This document shows, piece after piece, positions 19,116 to 28,095 of a stretch of 64,000 bases of DNA. Origin of the DNA: Phaeobacter gallaeciensis DSM 26640 (GTDB lineage Bacteria; Pseudomonadota; Alphaproteobacteria; Rhodobacterales; Rhodobacteraceae); the NCBI RefSeq assembly GCF_000511385.1, contig NC_023137.1, forward strand, positions 1,867,001 through 1,931,000. Direction: 5' to 3'. Under the pieces are notes generated by a model. It saw nothing but the letters and a program-made list of their open reading frames with translations, ran no database searches and was not told where the DNA came from. Numbering within the stretch: the first letter of the stretch is position 1; every line of letters starts with the position of its first letter. The position numbers and the translations under genes are program-made.

Positions 19116-19574
19116 TCAGTCATCCACCACGGAAAACAAGGTCGGAACCGCCGGACAGGGAACCAGATCATTTTCGATCACATCCGACAGGCGGGTCTGA
19201 TGCAGGAAAACATACACATGCGCGCTCAGCCCTTCCCAAAGACGGTTGGTCAGCGATTGCGCGCGGCTTCCAGATAGCCCGCCAGAGGCGCCTGCGCCCT
19301 TGTGCATGGCGTCAACGGTTTCATCCACCGCACTGAGCACATCCACCACCCGTATGTCCGAGGGCTGCTGCGCCAGCCTGTACCCCCCACCGGGGCCACG
19401 CACTGACACCACGAGGCCGCTACGGCGCAGCTTCACGAACAGCTGCTCAAGGTACGGGAGCGAGATATCCTGACGTTTGGAGATGTCGCCCAACACCACC
19501 AAACTATCCTCCGGCTGCAAGGCAATATCCGCCAAGGCCACCATCGCATACCGCCCTTTGGTCGAAAGTTTCAT
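19116..19574 (-). CDS. iscR: Rrf2-family regulator IscR
   Basis: The 152-aa protein starts MKLSTKGRYAMVALAD, with a winged helix containing ISLPYLEQLFVKLRRSGLV and the wing VRGPGGGYRLA. It should repress or activate the downstream Fe-S genes according to Fe-S status. E. coli IscR binds [2Fe-2S] through Cys92, Cys98, Cys104 and His107. Here that region reads KGAGASGGLSGSRAQSLTN and holds no cysteine; the only cysteine in the protein is Cys140. R. sphaeroides IscR is known to be a similar low-cysteine type. RirA is the alternative name for this family in rhizobia, but the operon position favours IscR. Confidence 0.88.
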   Translation of the reverse strand: MKLSTKGRYAMVALADIALQPEDSLVVLGDISKRQDISLPYLEQLFVKLRRSGLVVSVRGPGGGYRLAQQPSDIRVVDVLSAVDETVDAMHKGAGASGGLSGSRAQSLTNRLWEGLSAHVYVFLHQTRLSDVIENDLVPCPAVPTLFSVVDD

Positions 19575-19678
19575 ATTTTCAAATCCTCAGACCGTGACGG
19601 CATAGCGAAAAGATTGACCTCGAACGCTGCAATGCGTATCTCAGCGGGACGGCAGCGAAACTTGGCCTCTGCCACCAA

Positions 19679-19693
19679 TTAGAACCGTTCTAA
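19679..19693. promoter_or_regulatory. Palindromic iron-type operator upstream of iscR
   Basis: TTAGAACCGTTCTAA is a perfect 6+3+6 palindrome, centred about 112 bp upstream of iscR and about 77 bp upstream of the divergent hydrolase gene. The TTAGAA...TTCTAA form resembles the ICE element bound by Irr in alphaproteobacteria as I remember it. IscR is the other candidate. The palindrome is seen directly; the binding protein is inferred. Confidence 0.55.
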
Positions 19694-19762
19694 GGTGCCC
19701 TACGGAATTCGTCAAGTATTCCCGGCGGCATCCCCGAAAATAAGAGTAGGATTCACCCAAAC

Positions 19763-20416
19763 ATGCCTGAGGTCATTTTTCCCGGACCCGAAGGCCGCCT
19801 GGAAGGCCGCTATCACCCGCAAAAAGAAAAAGACGCGCCCATCGCCATCGTACTGCATCCGCATCCGCAGTTCGGTGGGACGATGAACAACAAGGTCGTC
19901 TACAATCTGCATTATGCGTTCTACAACATGGGCTTCACGGTTCTGCGGTTCAATTTCCGCGGCGTTGGACGGTCCCAGGGCGAATATGATCAGGGCGTTG
20001 GCGAATTGTCCGATGCCGCATCGGCACTGGATTACCTTCAGTCGATGAACAACAATTCCAAGCATTGCTGGGTTGCCGGTTTCTCCTTTGGGGCGTGGAT
20101 CGGTATGCAGCTGCTGATGCGCCGTCCTGAGATCACCGGTTTCATCTCGGTCGCGCCGCCTGCCAATATGTATGATTTCTCGTTCCTAGCGCCCTGCCCC
20201 TCCTCCGGTTTGATCATCAACGGGACCGCCGACCGCGTGGCACCGCCTGCGGATACGGTCAATCTGGTGAACAAACTGCATGAGCAGAAGGGCATCACCA
20301 TCACCCATACCGAAGTCGAAGGCGCAGATCACTTCTTCCAGGATCCTCATATGGACCCGATGATCGACAATGTGTCCGACTACGTCAAACGGCGGCTCAC
20401 CGAAAGCTCCCGCTAA
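19763..20416 (+). CDS. Alpha/beta hydrolase
   Basis: The 217-aa protein has an alpha/beta hydrolase fold: VLHPHPQFGGTMNNKVV near residue 30, NFRGVGRSQG near 64, the nucleophile elbow AGFSFGAWIG near 105 (Ser in GFSFG), an Asp in INGTADRV and His in GADHFF. These are the KFGG/dienelactone-hydrolase-like small hydrolases of unknown substrate. It is divergent from iscR and its stop overlaps the next start (TAATG), so it heads a three-gene coupled unit. Confidence 0.85.
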   Translation: MPEVIFPGPEGRLEGRYHPQKEKDAPIAIVLHPHPQFGGTMNNKVVYNLHYAFYNMGFTVLRFNFRGVGRSQGEYDQGVGELSDAASALDYLQSMNNNSKHCWVAGFSFGAWIGMQLLMRRPEITGFISVAPPANMYDFSFLAPCPSSGLIINGTADRVAPPADTVNLVNKLHEQKGITITHTEVEGADHFFQDPHMDPMIDNVSDYVKRRLTESSR

Positions 20417-20664
20417 TGGGCACGATTGAGACGCTGGCCCAGAAACTGGCCGCCGACACGCTGAAGGTACAGGACGCCACCGGCGAAGAGCGCCTCTATA
20501 TGGAGGTGAGCGAGGTTCTGGGGGCGGCGTCTCAATCCCTTGAGGAAGCCTTCCTCACTGAAATGCGGGTGCGCCTTGCCGAGCGTAAGGCGCGCGCCTT
20601 CCTCAACAGCAAAATCAGCGCCGCCAAGGCCAAGATTGCATCCAAGGCCCCTGACCATGACTGA
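20416..20664 (+). CDS. Conserved hypothetical 82-aa protein
   Basis: An 82-aa, mainly helical, charged protein (MGTIETLAQKLAADTLKVQ at the start; Ala/Lys-rich end). Its ATG overlaps the hydrolase stop by one base and its stop overlaps the next start by 8 bp. That strict overlap argues that it is a real gene. I do not recognise a family and see no signal peptide, membrane span or metal motif. It may form a coiled coil. Confidence 0.65.
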   Translation: MGTIETLAQKLAADTLKVQDATGEERLYMEVSEVLGAASQSLEEAFLTEMRVRLAERKARAFLNSKISAAKAKIASKAPDHD

Positions 20665-21829
20665 CACCCCATCGCGGCTTGAAAGCCAGTTCCGTTTCTT
20701 GCTGGAGGCGGACAAGCTGCGCCGCGTGGATCGTCAGAACCTGATCCTGGATGGCTCTCGGTGTGAAAACTCTGCTGAGCACAGCTGGCATCTGGCGCTT
20801 TATGCACTGGTCCTGGCCCCGTTTGCACCAGCTGACGTTTCGATTGAACGGGTGGTGCAGATGTTGCTGCTGCATGATCTGGTTGAGATCGATGCAGGCG
20901 ACCATCCGATTGACGGTGATGTGGACTGGGAGGCAGTTGCCAGCGCCGAAGCGGTTGCCGCGACCCGGCTGTTCTCGCTGCTTCCGGCGGATCAATCTGC
21001 CTTTCTGCATGGTCTGTGGCGCGAGTTCGAAGCGAGCACAACGCCGGACGCCCAATGGGCCAAGCGCATTGATCACTGTCAGCCAATCTTTCAGACGCTT
21101 TACAATGCGGATGTGCCTGCGGCGCATATTGAGGTGGTCCGAGGCAATCTCTATGGCGGGCGTGCTGCAGCACTGAAAGAGGCCTTTCCCGAGGTTTACA
21201 CCCATGCAGTCACGAAGCTTGAGGGGGGCGACCCACAGGATGTGCTGACCGCGCCCCTTGCCTTCCTCAATGAGGTCGACGCGTTGAAGACCGTTCTGCG
21301 CGCAACCACCCTCGGCGATGGCAGCCGCCATGAAAATTCCGCCGAACACAGCTGGCACATTATGCTTTACGCCTGGGTGCTAGCACAGCACAGTCACGCG
21401 CCGGTAGACATGGCCAAAGTGCTGCAAATGCTGATGCTGCATGACATTGTCGAAATTGATGCTGGCGATGTGCCGATCCATTCGACCCTGTCGGAGGCCG
21501 ATCACGCCGCCATCGCCGCAAGTGAACAGGCCGCAGCAGAACGGATTTTCGGACTTTTGCCAGAAGATCAGGGTCAAGCGTTCCGCAGCATCTGGGAAGA
21601 ATTCGAAGCCGCCGAAAGCGCCGAAGCGGTCTATGCTAAGGCCATTGATCGCGTGCAGCCGGTCTTGCTGAACCTGATGTCCGGGGGCGGCAGCTGGCGG
21701 GAATATAACGTCACTCTGGCTCAGCTGGAGGCCCGCGTTGGCCAGAAGGTTGCGCGCGGCGCACCTGCGGTCTGGGAGTATGTCCGGGCCACTGTTGCCC
21801 CTTGGTTTGCCGAAAACACCAGCGCCTGA
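20657..21829 (+). CDS. Tandem-duplicated HD-domain hydrolase
   Basis: The 390-aa protein consists of two homologous halves of about 195 residues, each a full HD domain of the YfbR/HDDC2 5'-nucleotidase type. Metal ligands are kept in both: His42, His73-Asp74 and Asp139 in the first half; His231, His262-Asp263 and Asp331 in the second. The segments ENSAEHSWHLALY and ENSAEHSWHIMLY show how close the repeats are. YfbR-like enzymes dephosphorylate deoxynucleoside monophosphates and are normally single-domain dimers, so this looks like a covalent pseudo-dimer. The start at 20657 was chosen because the longer frame reads antisense-like sequence through the preceding gene. Substrate unknown. Confidence 0.85.
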   Translation: MTDTPSRLESQFRFLLEADKLRRVDRQNLILDGSRCENSAEHSWHLALYALVLAPFAPADVSIERVVQMLLLHDLVEIDAGDHPIDGDVDWEAVASAEAVAATRLFSLLPADQSAFLHGLWREFEASTTPDAQWAKRIDHCQPIFQTLYNADVPAAHIEVVRGNLYGGRAAALKEAFPEVYTHAVTKLEGGDPQDVLTAPLAFLNEVDALKTVLRATTLGDGSRHENSAEHSWHIMLYAWVLAQHSHAPVDMAKVLQMLMLHDIVEIDAGDVPIHSTLSEADHAAIAASEQAAAERIFGLLPEDQGQAFRSIWEEFEAAESAEAVYAKAIDRVQPVLLNLMSGGGSWREYNVTLAQLEARVGQKVARGAPAVWEYVRATVAPWFAENTSA

Positions 21830-21874
21830 TCCTGGCGCTGCGTGGACAAGCAGATCCCTACTGGAAGTCTGAAC

Positions 21875-22210
21875 ATGCCGCTTCACTATCTCTATCTGGT
21901 CCTGGCAGTTGTCGCAGAGACCGTTGGCACCACCGCCTTGCAGGCCAGCCAGCAATTTACCCGGCTTGGCCCGTCAGTTCTCGTAGTGGTTGGCTATGGG
22001 CTGGCATTTTACCTCATGGCGCTCACCCTGCGGCATATGCCTGTGGGGATTGTCTATGCGATCTGGTCCGGCCTTGGCATTTTCCTCATCGCGATCATTG
22101 GTTGGGTCGTGTTCGGACAGCGGCTTGATTTACCTGCAGTCCTTGGATTGTTGCTGATCCTGGCAGGCATTCTGGTGATCCATCTGTTTTCCAACACCAC
22201 CGGACATTGA
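21875..22210 (+). CDS. SMR-family multidrug efflux protein
   Basis: The 111-aa protein from MPLHYLYLVLAVVAETVG has four membrane helices. The small multidrug resistance signature glutamate is in helix 1 (AVVAETVGTTAL), and GIVYAIWSGLGI lies in helix 3. SMR proteins export cationic compounds such as quaternary ammonium or guanidinium by proton exchange. A GTG-started form 11 codons longer exists; I chose the ATG after GGAAG. EmrE-like and Gdx-like roles cannot be told apart here. It is 45 bp after the tandem HD gene. Confidence 0.88.
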   Translation: MPLHYLYLVLAVVAETVGTTALQASQQFTRLGPSVLVVVGYGLAFYLMALTLRHMPVGIVYAIWSGLGIFLIAIIGWVVFGQRLDLPAVLGLLLILAGILVIHLFSNTTGH

Positions 22211-22358
22211 TTGCAATCAGTATGCCCTTGAGACTGGTGTTCCAAACGCCAGAACTCAGGCTTGATCGACGCCACGCGGGCAAAAAGATGCATTTCCTCT
22301 GGCCTTTGGTGGCCTATCACGCTATGCGCGCGTCAACTTCCTTACAAAGGCTGACGTC

Positions 22359-24179
22359 ATGGACCTGCGCAACATTGCGATCATTGCTCACGTGGACCAC
22401 GGGAAAACCACCCTGGTTGACGAGCTTCTGAAACAATCCGGCGCCTTCCGCGAAAACCAGGCTGTGGCGGAACGCGCCATGGACAGCAACGATCTGGAAC
22501 GCGAGCGGGGCATCACCATTCTGGCCAAGGCCACTTCGGTTGAATGGAACGGCACCCGGATCAATATCGTCGACACCCCCGGCCACGCCGATTTCGGCGG
22601 CGAGGTGGAGCGGATCCTCTCCATGGTGGACGGTGTTGTGCTGCTGGTTGACGCTGCAGAAGGCCCGATGCCGCAGACCAAATTCGTGACCTCCAAAGCG
22701 CTGGCACTGGGTCTGCGCCCGATTGTGGTCGTGAACAAGGTCGATAAACCCGATGGTGAGCCTGATCGCGCGCTGGACCAGTGTTTTGACCTCTTCGCCA
22801 ATCTCGGCGCCGATGATGATCAGCTGGACTTCCCGTCCATGTATGCCTCCGGTCGCTCCGGTTGGGCTGATATGGAGCTGGACGGCCCCCGCAAGGATCT
22901 CTCTGCCCTGTTCGACCTCATTGTGGATCACGTCCCTGCGCCGAAGCAGATTGAGCACAAAGACGAGCCCTTCCGCATGCTGGCCACCACGCTGGGCGCC
23001 GACCCTTTCATGGGGCGCATCCTGACCGGCCGTGTTGAATCCGGTACGCTGAAGGCAGGCGACAATCTCAAAGCGCTGAGCCGCGAGGGTGACCTGATCG
23101 AAAACTTCCGCTGCACCAAGGTTCTGGCGTTCCGTGGTCTTGGTCAGCAGGCCATCGACGTGGCAGAGGCCGGCGATATCGTCTCCATCGCGGGGATGAC
23201 GAAGGCAACCGTGGCCGACTCGCTGGTGAATACCTCCGTCAATGACGCCCTGCCCGCGCAGCCGATTGACCCGCCCACCATCACCGTCACCTTTGGCATC
23301 AATGACAGCCCGCTGGCGGGTCGCGATGGCAAGAAAGTTCAGTCCCGCGTCATTCGGGATCGCCTGATGAAGGAAGCCGAATCCAACGTCGCGATTCAGA
23401 TCTCCGACACTCCCGGCGGCGAAGCCTTCGAGGTTGCAGGTCGCGGCGAACTCCAGATGGGTGTTTTGATCGAGAATATGCGCCGCGAAGGGTTCGAACT
23501 GTCGATTTCCCGCCCGCAGGTTCTGTTCAAAGAAGAAGACGGCGTCCGCATGGAGCCGGTTGAGGAAGCCACCATCGACGTCGATGATGAATATTCCGGC
23601 GTTGTCATTGAGAAGCTAACCGGTCACCGCAAGGGTGAGCTGGTCGAGATGAAGCCCGCAGGCGTTGGCAAGACCCGCATCATCGCGCATGTCCCCTCCC
23701 GTGGCCTGATCGGCTATCACGGCGAGTTCCTGACAGACACCCGCGGCACCGGCGTTCTGAACCGCGTGTTCCACGGCTGGACCCCGCACAAGGGCTCCAT
23801 TCCCGGCCGTCGCGCGGGTGTTCTCATCTCTATGGAGAACGGCACCTCCGTGGCCTATGCGCTGTGGAACCTCGAAGAGCGCGGCAAGATGATGATCGGC
23901 GCCCAGGAAGACGTCTACACCGGCATGATCATTGGCGAGCACAGCCGTGACAATGATCTGGAAGTGAACCCGCTGAAGGGTAAGAAACTGACCAACGTTC
24001 GGGCCTCCGGCACCGATGACGCGGTCCGCCTGACCACGCCGATGAAGCTCTCTCTGGAAGAGGCGATCGCCTATATCGACGATGACGAGCTGGTGGAGGT
24101 GACTCCGAACTCCGTGCGTCTGCGCAAGCGCTACCTCGATCCGCACGAGCGCAAACGAATGGCCCGCGCCAACGCATAA
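22359..24179 (+). CDS. typA: Translational GTPase TypA/BipA
   Basis: The 606-aa protein has normal TypA length. The GTPase motifs are AHVDHGKTT at the N-terminus, [19 protein letters not shown] and NKVDKP. EF-G-like domains III and V and the BipA-specific C-terminal domain ([11 protein letters not shown]) follow. TypA acts on ribosomes, in 50S assembly under cold or stress. It stands alone, with a 148-bp upstream space and its own terminator. Confidence 0.97.
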   Translation: MDLRNIAIIAHVDHGKTTLVDELLKQSGAFRENQAVAERAMDSNDLERERGITILAKATSVEWNGTRINIVDTPGHADFGGEVERILSMVDGVVLLVDAAEGPMPQTKFVTSKALALGLRPIVVVNKVDKPDGEPDRALDQCFDLFANLGADDDQLDFPSMYASGRSGWADMELDGPRKDLSALFDLIVDHVPAPKQIEHKDEPFRMLATTLGADPFMGRILTGRVESGTLKAGDNLKALSREGDLIENFRCTKVLAFRGLGQQAIDVAEAGDIVSIAGMTKATVADSLVNTSVNDALPAQPIDPPTITVTFGINDSPLAGRDGKKVQSRVIRDRLMKEAESNVAIQISDTPGGEAFEVAGRGELQMGVLIENMRREGFELSISRPQVLFKEEDGVRMEPVEEATIDVDDEYSGVVIEKLTGHRKGELVEMKPAGVGKTRIIAHVPSRGLIGYHGEFLTDTRGTGVLNRVFHGWTPHKGSIPGRRAGVLISMENGTSVAYALWNLEERGKMMIGAQEDVYTGMIIGEHSRDNDLEVNPLKGKKLTNVRASGTDDAVRLTTPMKLSLEEAIAYIDDDELVEVTPNSVRLRKRYLDPHERKRMARANA

Positions 24180-24184
24180 AACAA

Positions 24185-24214
24185 TAAAGGCCGCTCAACC
24201 GAGCGGCCTTTATC
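24185..24214 (+). terminator. Terminator of typA
   Basis: Perfect 12-bp arms TAAAGGCCGCTC and GAGCGGCCTTTA enclose the loop AACC. The A and T flanks let it work in both directions, so it may also serve the convergent gene ending at 24234. Confidence 0.88.
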
Positions 24215-24233
24215 TTACCAAGCAACCGGATTC

Positions 24234-24602
24234 TCAGACCCGGATATCCATCATCGGCTTTGACGCATCATGCCCGGCCTCAGTCAATTGCCGGTTCAGT
24301 TCCGTGCGGAACTCATCACTTGAAGATGTGCTGCTCAGAACATCCTCAAGGATTTTGACCGCCTCCTCATTGACGCCAGCTGTTCCTCCCTTTTTGGGTT
24401 GCCGGTTCAGTTCAGACTGAAGATCCGTGTTACGGCCCGCCCCGGCGTCCGGCACGGCCAGAACGACCATGGACGCAGCGGAATTGCTGGGCATTTGAGA
24501 GGCAGGCTGCGCAGACGACAGCCTCTCCTCAGCACGTTGTGCCTGCTGTGGTTGCTCGGATTGAGGGCCTGGTTGTGGACCCGTCGATAGGTGAATAATC
24601 AT
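24234..24602 (-). CDS. Hypothetical protein with repeated ELNRQ motif
   Basis: The chosen start MIIHLSTGPQPG gives 122 aa. The N-terminal half is rich in Gln, Pro and Ser and looks disordered. The C-terminal half has two copies of an ELNRQ motif (LQSELNRQPKKGG and FRTELNRQLTEAG), separated by a short helix (EEAVKILEDVLS). The same frame stays open upstream to a TTG at 24710, so the protein may be longer. I recognise no family. No signal peptide or membrane span is seen. The frame is open and composition is plausible, but coding status is only moderately supported. Confidence 0.5.
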   Translation of the reverse strand: MIIHLSTGPQPGPQSEQPQQAQRAEERLSSAQPASQMPSNSAASMVVLAVPDAGAGRNTDLQSELNRQPKKGGTAGVNEEAVKILEDVLSSTSSSDEFRTELNRQLTEAGHDASKPMMDIRV

Positions 24603-24612
24603 GACACCGCTT

Positions 24613-24720
24613 TCATCTTGGGCGGCACGGGCTTTCCTTGGTCGAGGACGCGTCCGCCAGAATTTCACAGAGGAATACTTCCCCTTTGAGCTGGCCATTC
24701 TGGTCATCAAACTTCAACAT
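24613..24720 (-). CDS. Possible small ORF before the hypothetical gene
   Basis: A 35-aa frame, MLKFDDQNGQLKGEVF to its stop at 24613, ends 11 bp before the ATG at 24602. The in-frame codons upstream of the ATG also read like protein (GIVNESSFELVHPGDV) but lack an obvious ATG start. It overlaps the longer alternative of the neighbouring gene in another frame, so at most one of these readings is right there. No family recognised. Confidence 0.3.
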   Translation of the reverse strand: MLKFDDQNGQLKGEVFLCEILADASSTKESPCRPR

Positions 24721-24777
24721 CGATGCGCGCACATCGCCTGGATGCACGAGCTCGAAGCTACTTTCGTTAACAATACC

Positions 24778-24812
24778 ATAAAACCCCCAAACGGCAGAGC
24801 GCCGGATGGGGG
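24778..24812 (-). terminator. Terminator of the DUF1330 gene
   Basis: On the minus strand CCCCCA pairs with TGGGGG, with an inner CGGC/GCCG stem and 2-nt bulges. TTTTATGG follows. It lies 42 bp after the DUF1330 stop. Confidence 0.65.
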
Positions 24813-24853
24813 CAATTTGTTTAAAACTAGGGGTAGATCTCTGCGCTCAGCGT

Positions 24854-25141
24854 CTACTCGCTGATTTCGACAACCATCAATTCGCGTTCGGAGGCATCGC
24901 GGGCGTGGCTCAGCGCTTCCTGATATTCGGGGCTGTTGTAGCAATCAACGGCCGCATCGACGCTGGGAAACCGCGCGACCACATTGCGCGGACGTTCCTT
25001 GCCCTCAAGCTGGACAAACCGACCGCCACGGGCAATGAACTGCCCCCCGTGTTTGGCAACTGCGGGACCGGCAAGCTCGGCATATTTGCCGTAGGCTTCG
25101 GCATCGGTGACGGTGACATGTGCAATCCAGAGTGCGGGCAT
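24854..25141 (-). CDS. DUF1330 family protein
   Basis: The 95-aa protein is a small ferredoxin-like alpha/beta-barrel of the DUF1330 type. Blocks are WIAHVTVTDAEAYGKY, GGQFIARGGRFVQLEG, VVARFPSVDAAVDCYNSPEYQ. The family binds no known cofactor and its role is uncharacterised. AAAGGAGG precedes the start. It follows alaS after a perfect inverted repeat, probably as a separate or semi-coupled gene. Confidence 0.88.
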   Translation of the reverse strand: MPALWIAHVTVTDAEAYGKYAELAGPAVAKHGGQFIARGGRFVQLEGKERPRNVVARFPSVDAAVDCYNSPEYQEALSHARDASERELMVVEISE

Positions 25142-25160
25142 CTGAGCCTCCTTTGGGGAT

Positions 25161-25198
25161 GGTCTTTCCGGCAGCTTAGGCAGATCGCCGGAAAGACC
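25161..25198. repeat. Perfect inverted repeat between alaS and DUF1330
   Basis: 12-bp arms GGTCTTTCCGGC and GCCGGAAAGACC with a 14-nt loop. A T-run follows on the plus strand only, but both flanking genes are on the minus strand. It could be a leader hairpin of the DUF1330 mRNA or a bidirectional stop with poor tail. Confidence 0.6.
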
Positions 25199-25219
25199 AA
25201 GTCTTTTTTGACCAAGTGG

Positions 25220-27871
25220 TCAGCTGGCGAGCAGCGCCTCGGCGGCTTTGATCGCCTCATCCGCACCGGAGAAGTCTTTACCGCCCCCCTGCGCCATATC
25301 AGGGCGGCCACCGCCCCCCTTGCCGCCAACAGCCGGAACCGCCGCCTTCAGAACATCCACGGCTGAAATTTCGCCTGTCAGATCATCGGTCACGCCAGCG
25401 GCAATAGCGACCTTGCCGTCGTCATTGGCAATCAACAGGATCACACCGGACCCGATCTTCTGCTTATGGGCATCGATCAGACCGCGCAGATCCTTGCCAG
25501 AAACACCTTCCAGCGCCTGACCAAGGAAGGTCTTGCCACCAATTTCTTTGGTCTCGGATCCGCCACCAGCGCCGCCGCCCATAGCAACCTGCTGTTTCAG
25601 CTGAGAAACCTCGTTTTGAAGCGCCTTCCGCTCGTCCATCATGGCCTTGAGACGATCCATCACCTCGGCTGGCTGAGCCTTCAGAGCGCCTGCAACCTCG
25701 GCCATACGGCCTGCTTCACGCTCCAGATGTTCCACCGCAGCCGCACCGGTCAGCGCCTCGATCCGGCGCACACCGGCAGAGGAGGCGCTGTCGCCCAGAA
25801 TGACAAAAGTGCCGATATCACCGGTTTGCTTCACATGGGTGCCACCACAGAGTTCGATGGAGTAGGTGTCACCATCCTGACCCTTGCCAGTGGCGGCGCG
25901 CCCCATGGAAACAACGCGGACCTCTTCGCCATACTTCTCGCCGAACAGCGCCTGAGCGCCCAGTTCACGCGCGTCATCCGGTGTCATGATCCGGGTGGAG
26001 ACGGGCGTGTTCTGCCGGATGAACTCATTGACTTCCGCGCCGACCGTAGTCAGCTCATCCGCGCTCATCGCCTTGTTATGGCTGAAATCGAAGCGCAGGC
26101 GATCTTCTGCATTGAGCGAGCCCTTCTGCGCGACATGTTTCCCAAGGGCATTACGCAAGGCTTCGTGCAGCAGGTGGGTGGCCGAATGATTGGCGCGGAT
26201 CTTGCTGCGGCGGGAGTGATCCACCTCCATCGCAGCCCCTTTGCCCACGGCAATCTCGCCGTCGGTCACCTCAGCAATGTGCAGAAACAAGCCTTCAACC
26301 TTCTTGGTGTCGGTGATGCGGGCCGCGCCACCTTCGACGGTCAAAACGCCGCTATCACCAACCTGACCACCGCTTTCACCATAGAACGGCGTCTGGTTCA
26401 GGATGATCTGAACGCTGTCACCCTTGGCCGCAGTCTGCAGCTGAGCGCCATCCTTGACGAGGGCCATGATCTGACCTTCCGCCTTCTCGGTTTCATAGCC
26501 GAGGAAGTCTGTCGTTCCCACGGCATCAACGATGTCGAAGTAGATCTTCACATCCGCCGCTTCACCCAGTCCGATGCCGCCTGCACGAGATTTCTCTTTC
26601 TGCTCTTTCATCGCGGCATCGAAGCCGTCGGTGTCGACCTCAATCTCCTTGGCGCGCAAAGCGTCCTGCGTCAGATCAAGCGGGAACCCATAAGTGTCAT
26701 ACAGCTTGAATGCGGTCCCACCGGGCAGCACGTCGCCCTGCCCCAGATCGGCAGAGGCATCATCCAGCAGTTTCAAACCACGATCCAGAGTCTTGAGGAA
26801 CCGGGTTTCCTCCTGCTCGAAGGTCTCTTCGATCAAGGCTTGCCCCTGGCCAAGCTCAGGATAGGCCGCACCCATTTTCTGGACCAGCGACGGCACCAAC
26901 TTGTGCATCACCGGATCTGTGGCCCCCAAAAGCGAAGCATGGCGCATCGCGCGGCGCATGATCCGGCGCAACACGTAACCGCGCCCTTCGTTCGAGGGCA
27001 GCACGCCCTCGGCAATCAGGAAAGAACAGGAGCGCAGATGATCCGCAATCACCCGATGATGTACGTTCTGATCGCCGAAGGGCTCCGTGTTGGTTACCGT
27101 TGCCGAGGCTTCGATCAGCGATTTGAAGAGATCGGTTTCATAGTTGTCATGGGTGCCTTGCAGCAGCGCCGCGATCCGCTCCAGCCCCATACCCGTGTCG
27201 ATGGACTGCATGTCCAGATCGACCATCGAGCCATCCGCGAACTTCTCGTTCTGCATGAAGACGAGGTTCCAGATCTCGATGAACCGGTCACCGTCTTCCT
27301 CGGGAGAGCCAGGAGGGCCACCCCAGATATGCTCACCGTGGTCATAAAAGATTTCGGTGCAGGGGCCACAGGGGCCAGTGTCACCCATCTGCCAGAAATT
27401 GTCAGAGGTGGCGATGCGGATGATCCGCTCCTCTGGCACGCCCAGTTTTTTCCAGATTTCAAAGGCTTCATCGTCTGTGTGATAGACGGTCGTATAAAGG
27501 CGATCCTTCGGAATATCGAATTCCTTGGTGATCAATTCCCAGGCGAAGGGGATCGCCTCATGTTTGAAGTAGTCGCCAAAAGAGAAGTTGCCGAGCATCT
27601 CGAAAAACGTGTGGTGACGGGCAGTATAGCCGACGTTATCGAGGTCGTTGTGTTTGCCACCTGCGCGCACACATTTCTGCGAGGAGGTGGCACGTTTGTA
27701 GTCGCGGGTCTCCACGCCGGTGAAGCAGTTTTTGAACTGCACCATGCCCGAGTTGGTAAACATCAAGGTCGGGTCGTTGCGCGGCACCAGCGGGCTGGAA
27801 TCGACCACCTCATGCCCCTGTTTGGCAAAGTAGTTCAGAAAGGTGGAGCGGATATCATTGAGCGTCGGCAT
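25220..27871 (-). CDS. alaS: Alanyl-tRNA synthetase
   Basis: The 883-aa protein has full AlaRS length. It has the class II catalytic core ([19 protein letters not shown] at the start; [19 protein letters not shown]) and then the editing domain with [12 protein letters not shown] and CGGTHV zinc ligands. The C-terminal C-Ala domain has glycine-rich stretches. It charges tRNA-Ala and clears mis-acylated serine. It follows recA on the same strand but is separated from it by a terminator. Confidence 0.98.
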   Translation of the reverse strand: MPTLNDIRSTFLNYFAKQGHEVVDSSPLVPRNDPTLMFTNSGMVQFKNCFTGVETRDYKRATSSQKCVRAGGKHNDLDNVGYTARHHTFFEMLGNFSFGDYFKHEAIPFAWELITKEFDIPKDRLYTTVYHTDDEAFEIWKKLGVPEERIIRIATSDNFWQMGDTGPCGPCTEIFYDHGEHIWGGPPGSPEEDGDRFIEIWNLVFMQNEKFADGSMVDLDMQSIDTGMGLERIAALLQGTHDNYETDLFKSLIEASATVTNTEPFGDQNVHHRVIADHLRSCSFLIAEGVLPSNEGRGYVLRRIMRRAMRHASLLGATDPVMHKLVPSLVQKMGAAYPELGQGQALIEETFEQEETRFLKTLDRGLKLLDDASADLGQGDVLPGGTAFKLYDTYGFPLDLTQDALRAKEIEVDTDGFDAAMKEQKEKSRAGGIGLGEAADVKIYFDIVDAVGTTDFLGYETEKAEGQIMALVKDGAQLQTAAKGDSVQIILNQTPFYGESGGQVGDSGVLTVEGGAARITDTKKVEGLFLHIAEVTDGEIAVGKGAAMEVDHSRRSKIRANHSATHLLHEALRNALGKHVAQKGSLNAEDRLRFDFSHNKAMSADELTTVGAEVNEFIRQNTPVSTRIMTPDDARELGAQALFGEKYGEEVRVVSMGRAATGKGQDGDTYSIELCGGTHVKQTGDIGTFVILGDSASSAGVRRIEALTGAAAVEHLEREAGRMAEVAGALKAQPAEVMDRLKAMMDERKALQNEVSQLKQQVAMGGGAGGGSETKEIGGKTFLGQALEGVSGKDLRGLIDAHKQKIGSGVILLIANDDGKVAIAAGVTDDLTGEISAVDVLKAAVPAVGGKGGGGRPDMAQGGGKDFSGADEAIKAAEALLAS

Positions 27872-27975
27872 AATCGGGATCTCTCGGCTGGTTGTCTCAG
27901 CGGTTCGGGAAGATGTATCCGCCCCTCGTCAGCCTGTCCAGCGCTGCGGTGCGGAAAGCCCCTGTGAAACCGACA

Positions 27976-28005
27976 CGAAAAAGGGCGCGGAAAGGTCCGC
28001 GCCCT
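27976..28005 (-). terminator. Terminator of recA
   Basis: On the minus strand AGGGCGCGGA pairs with TCCGCGCCCT around a 4-nt loop, and TTTTTCG follows. It separates recA from alaS. Confidence 0.88.
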
Positions 28006-28095
28006 GATTTGATCAGATTTTCCCGGTTTTTTCAGCGTTTATCCTGCAACCTTCCGGGCTCAGCCCCGCAACCAGCATTCGGGTCCGCCTGAATT

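Noticed and set aside
25466..27967. 833-aa open frame on the plus strand
   Set aside because: It is the antisense shadow of alaS, whose minus-strand frame has full family motifs.
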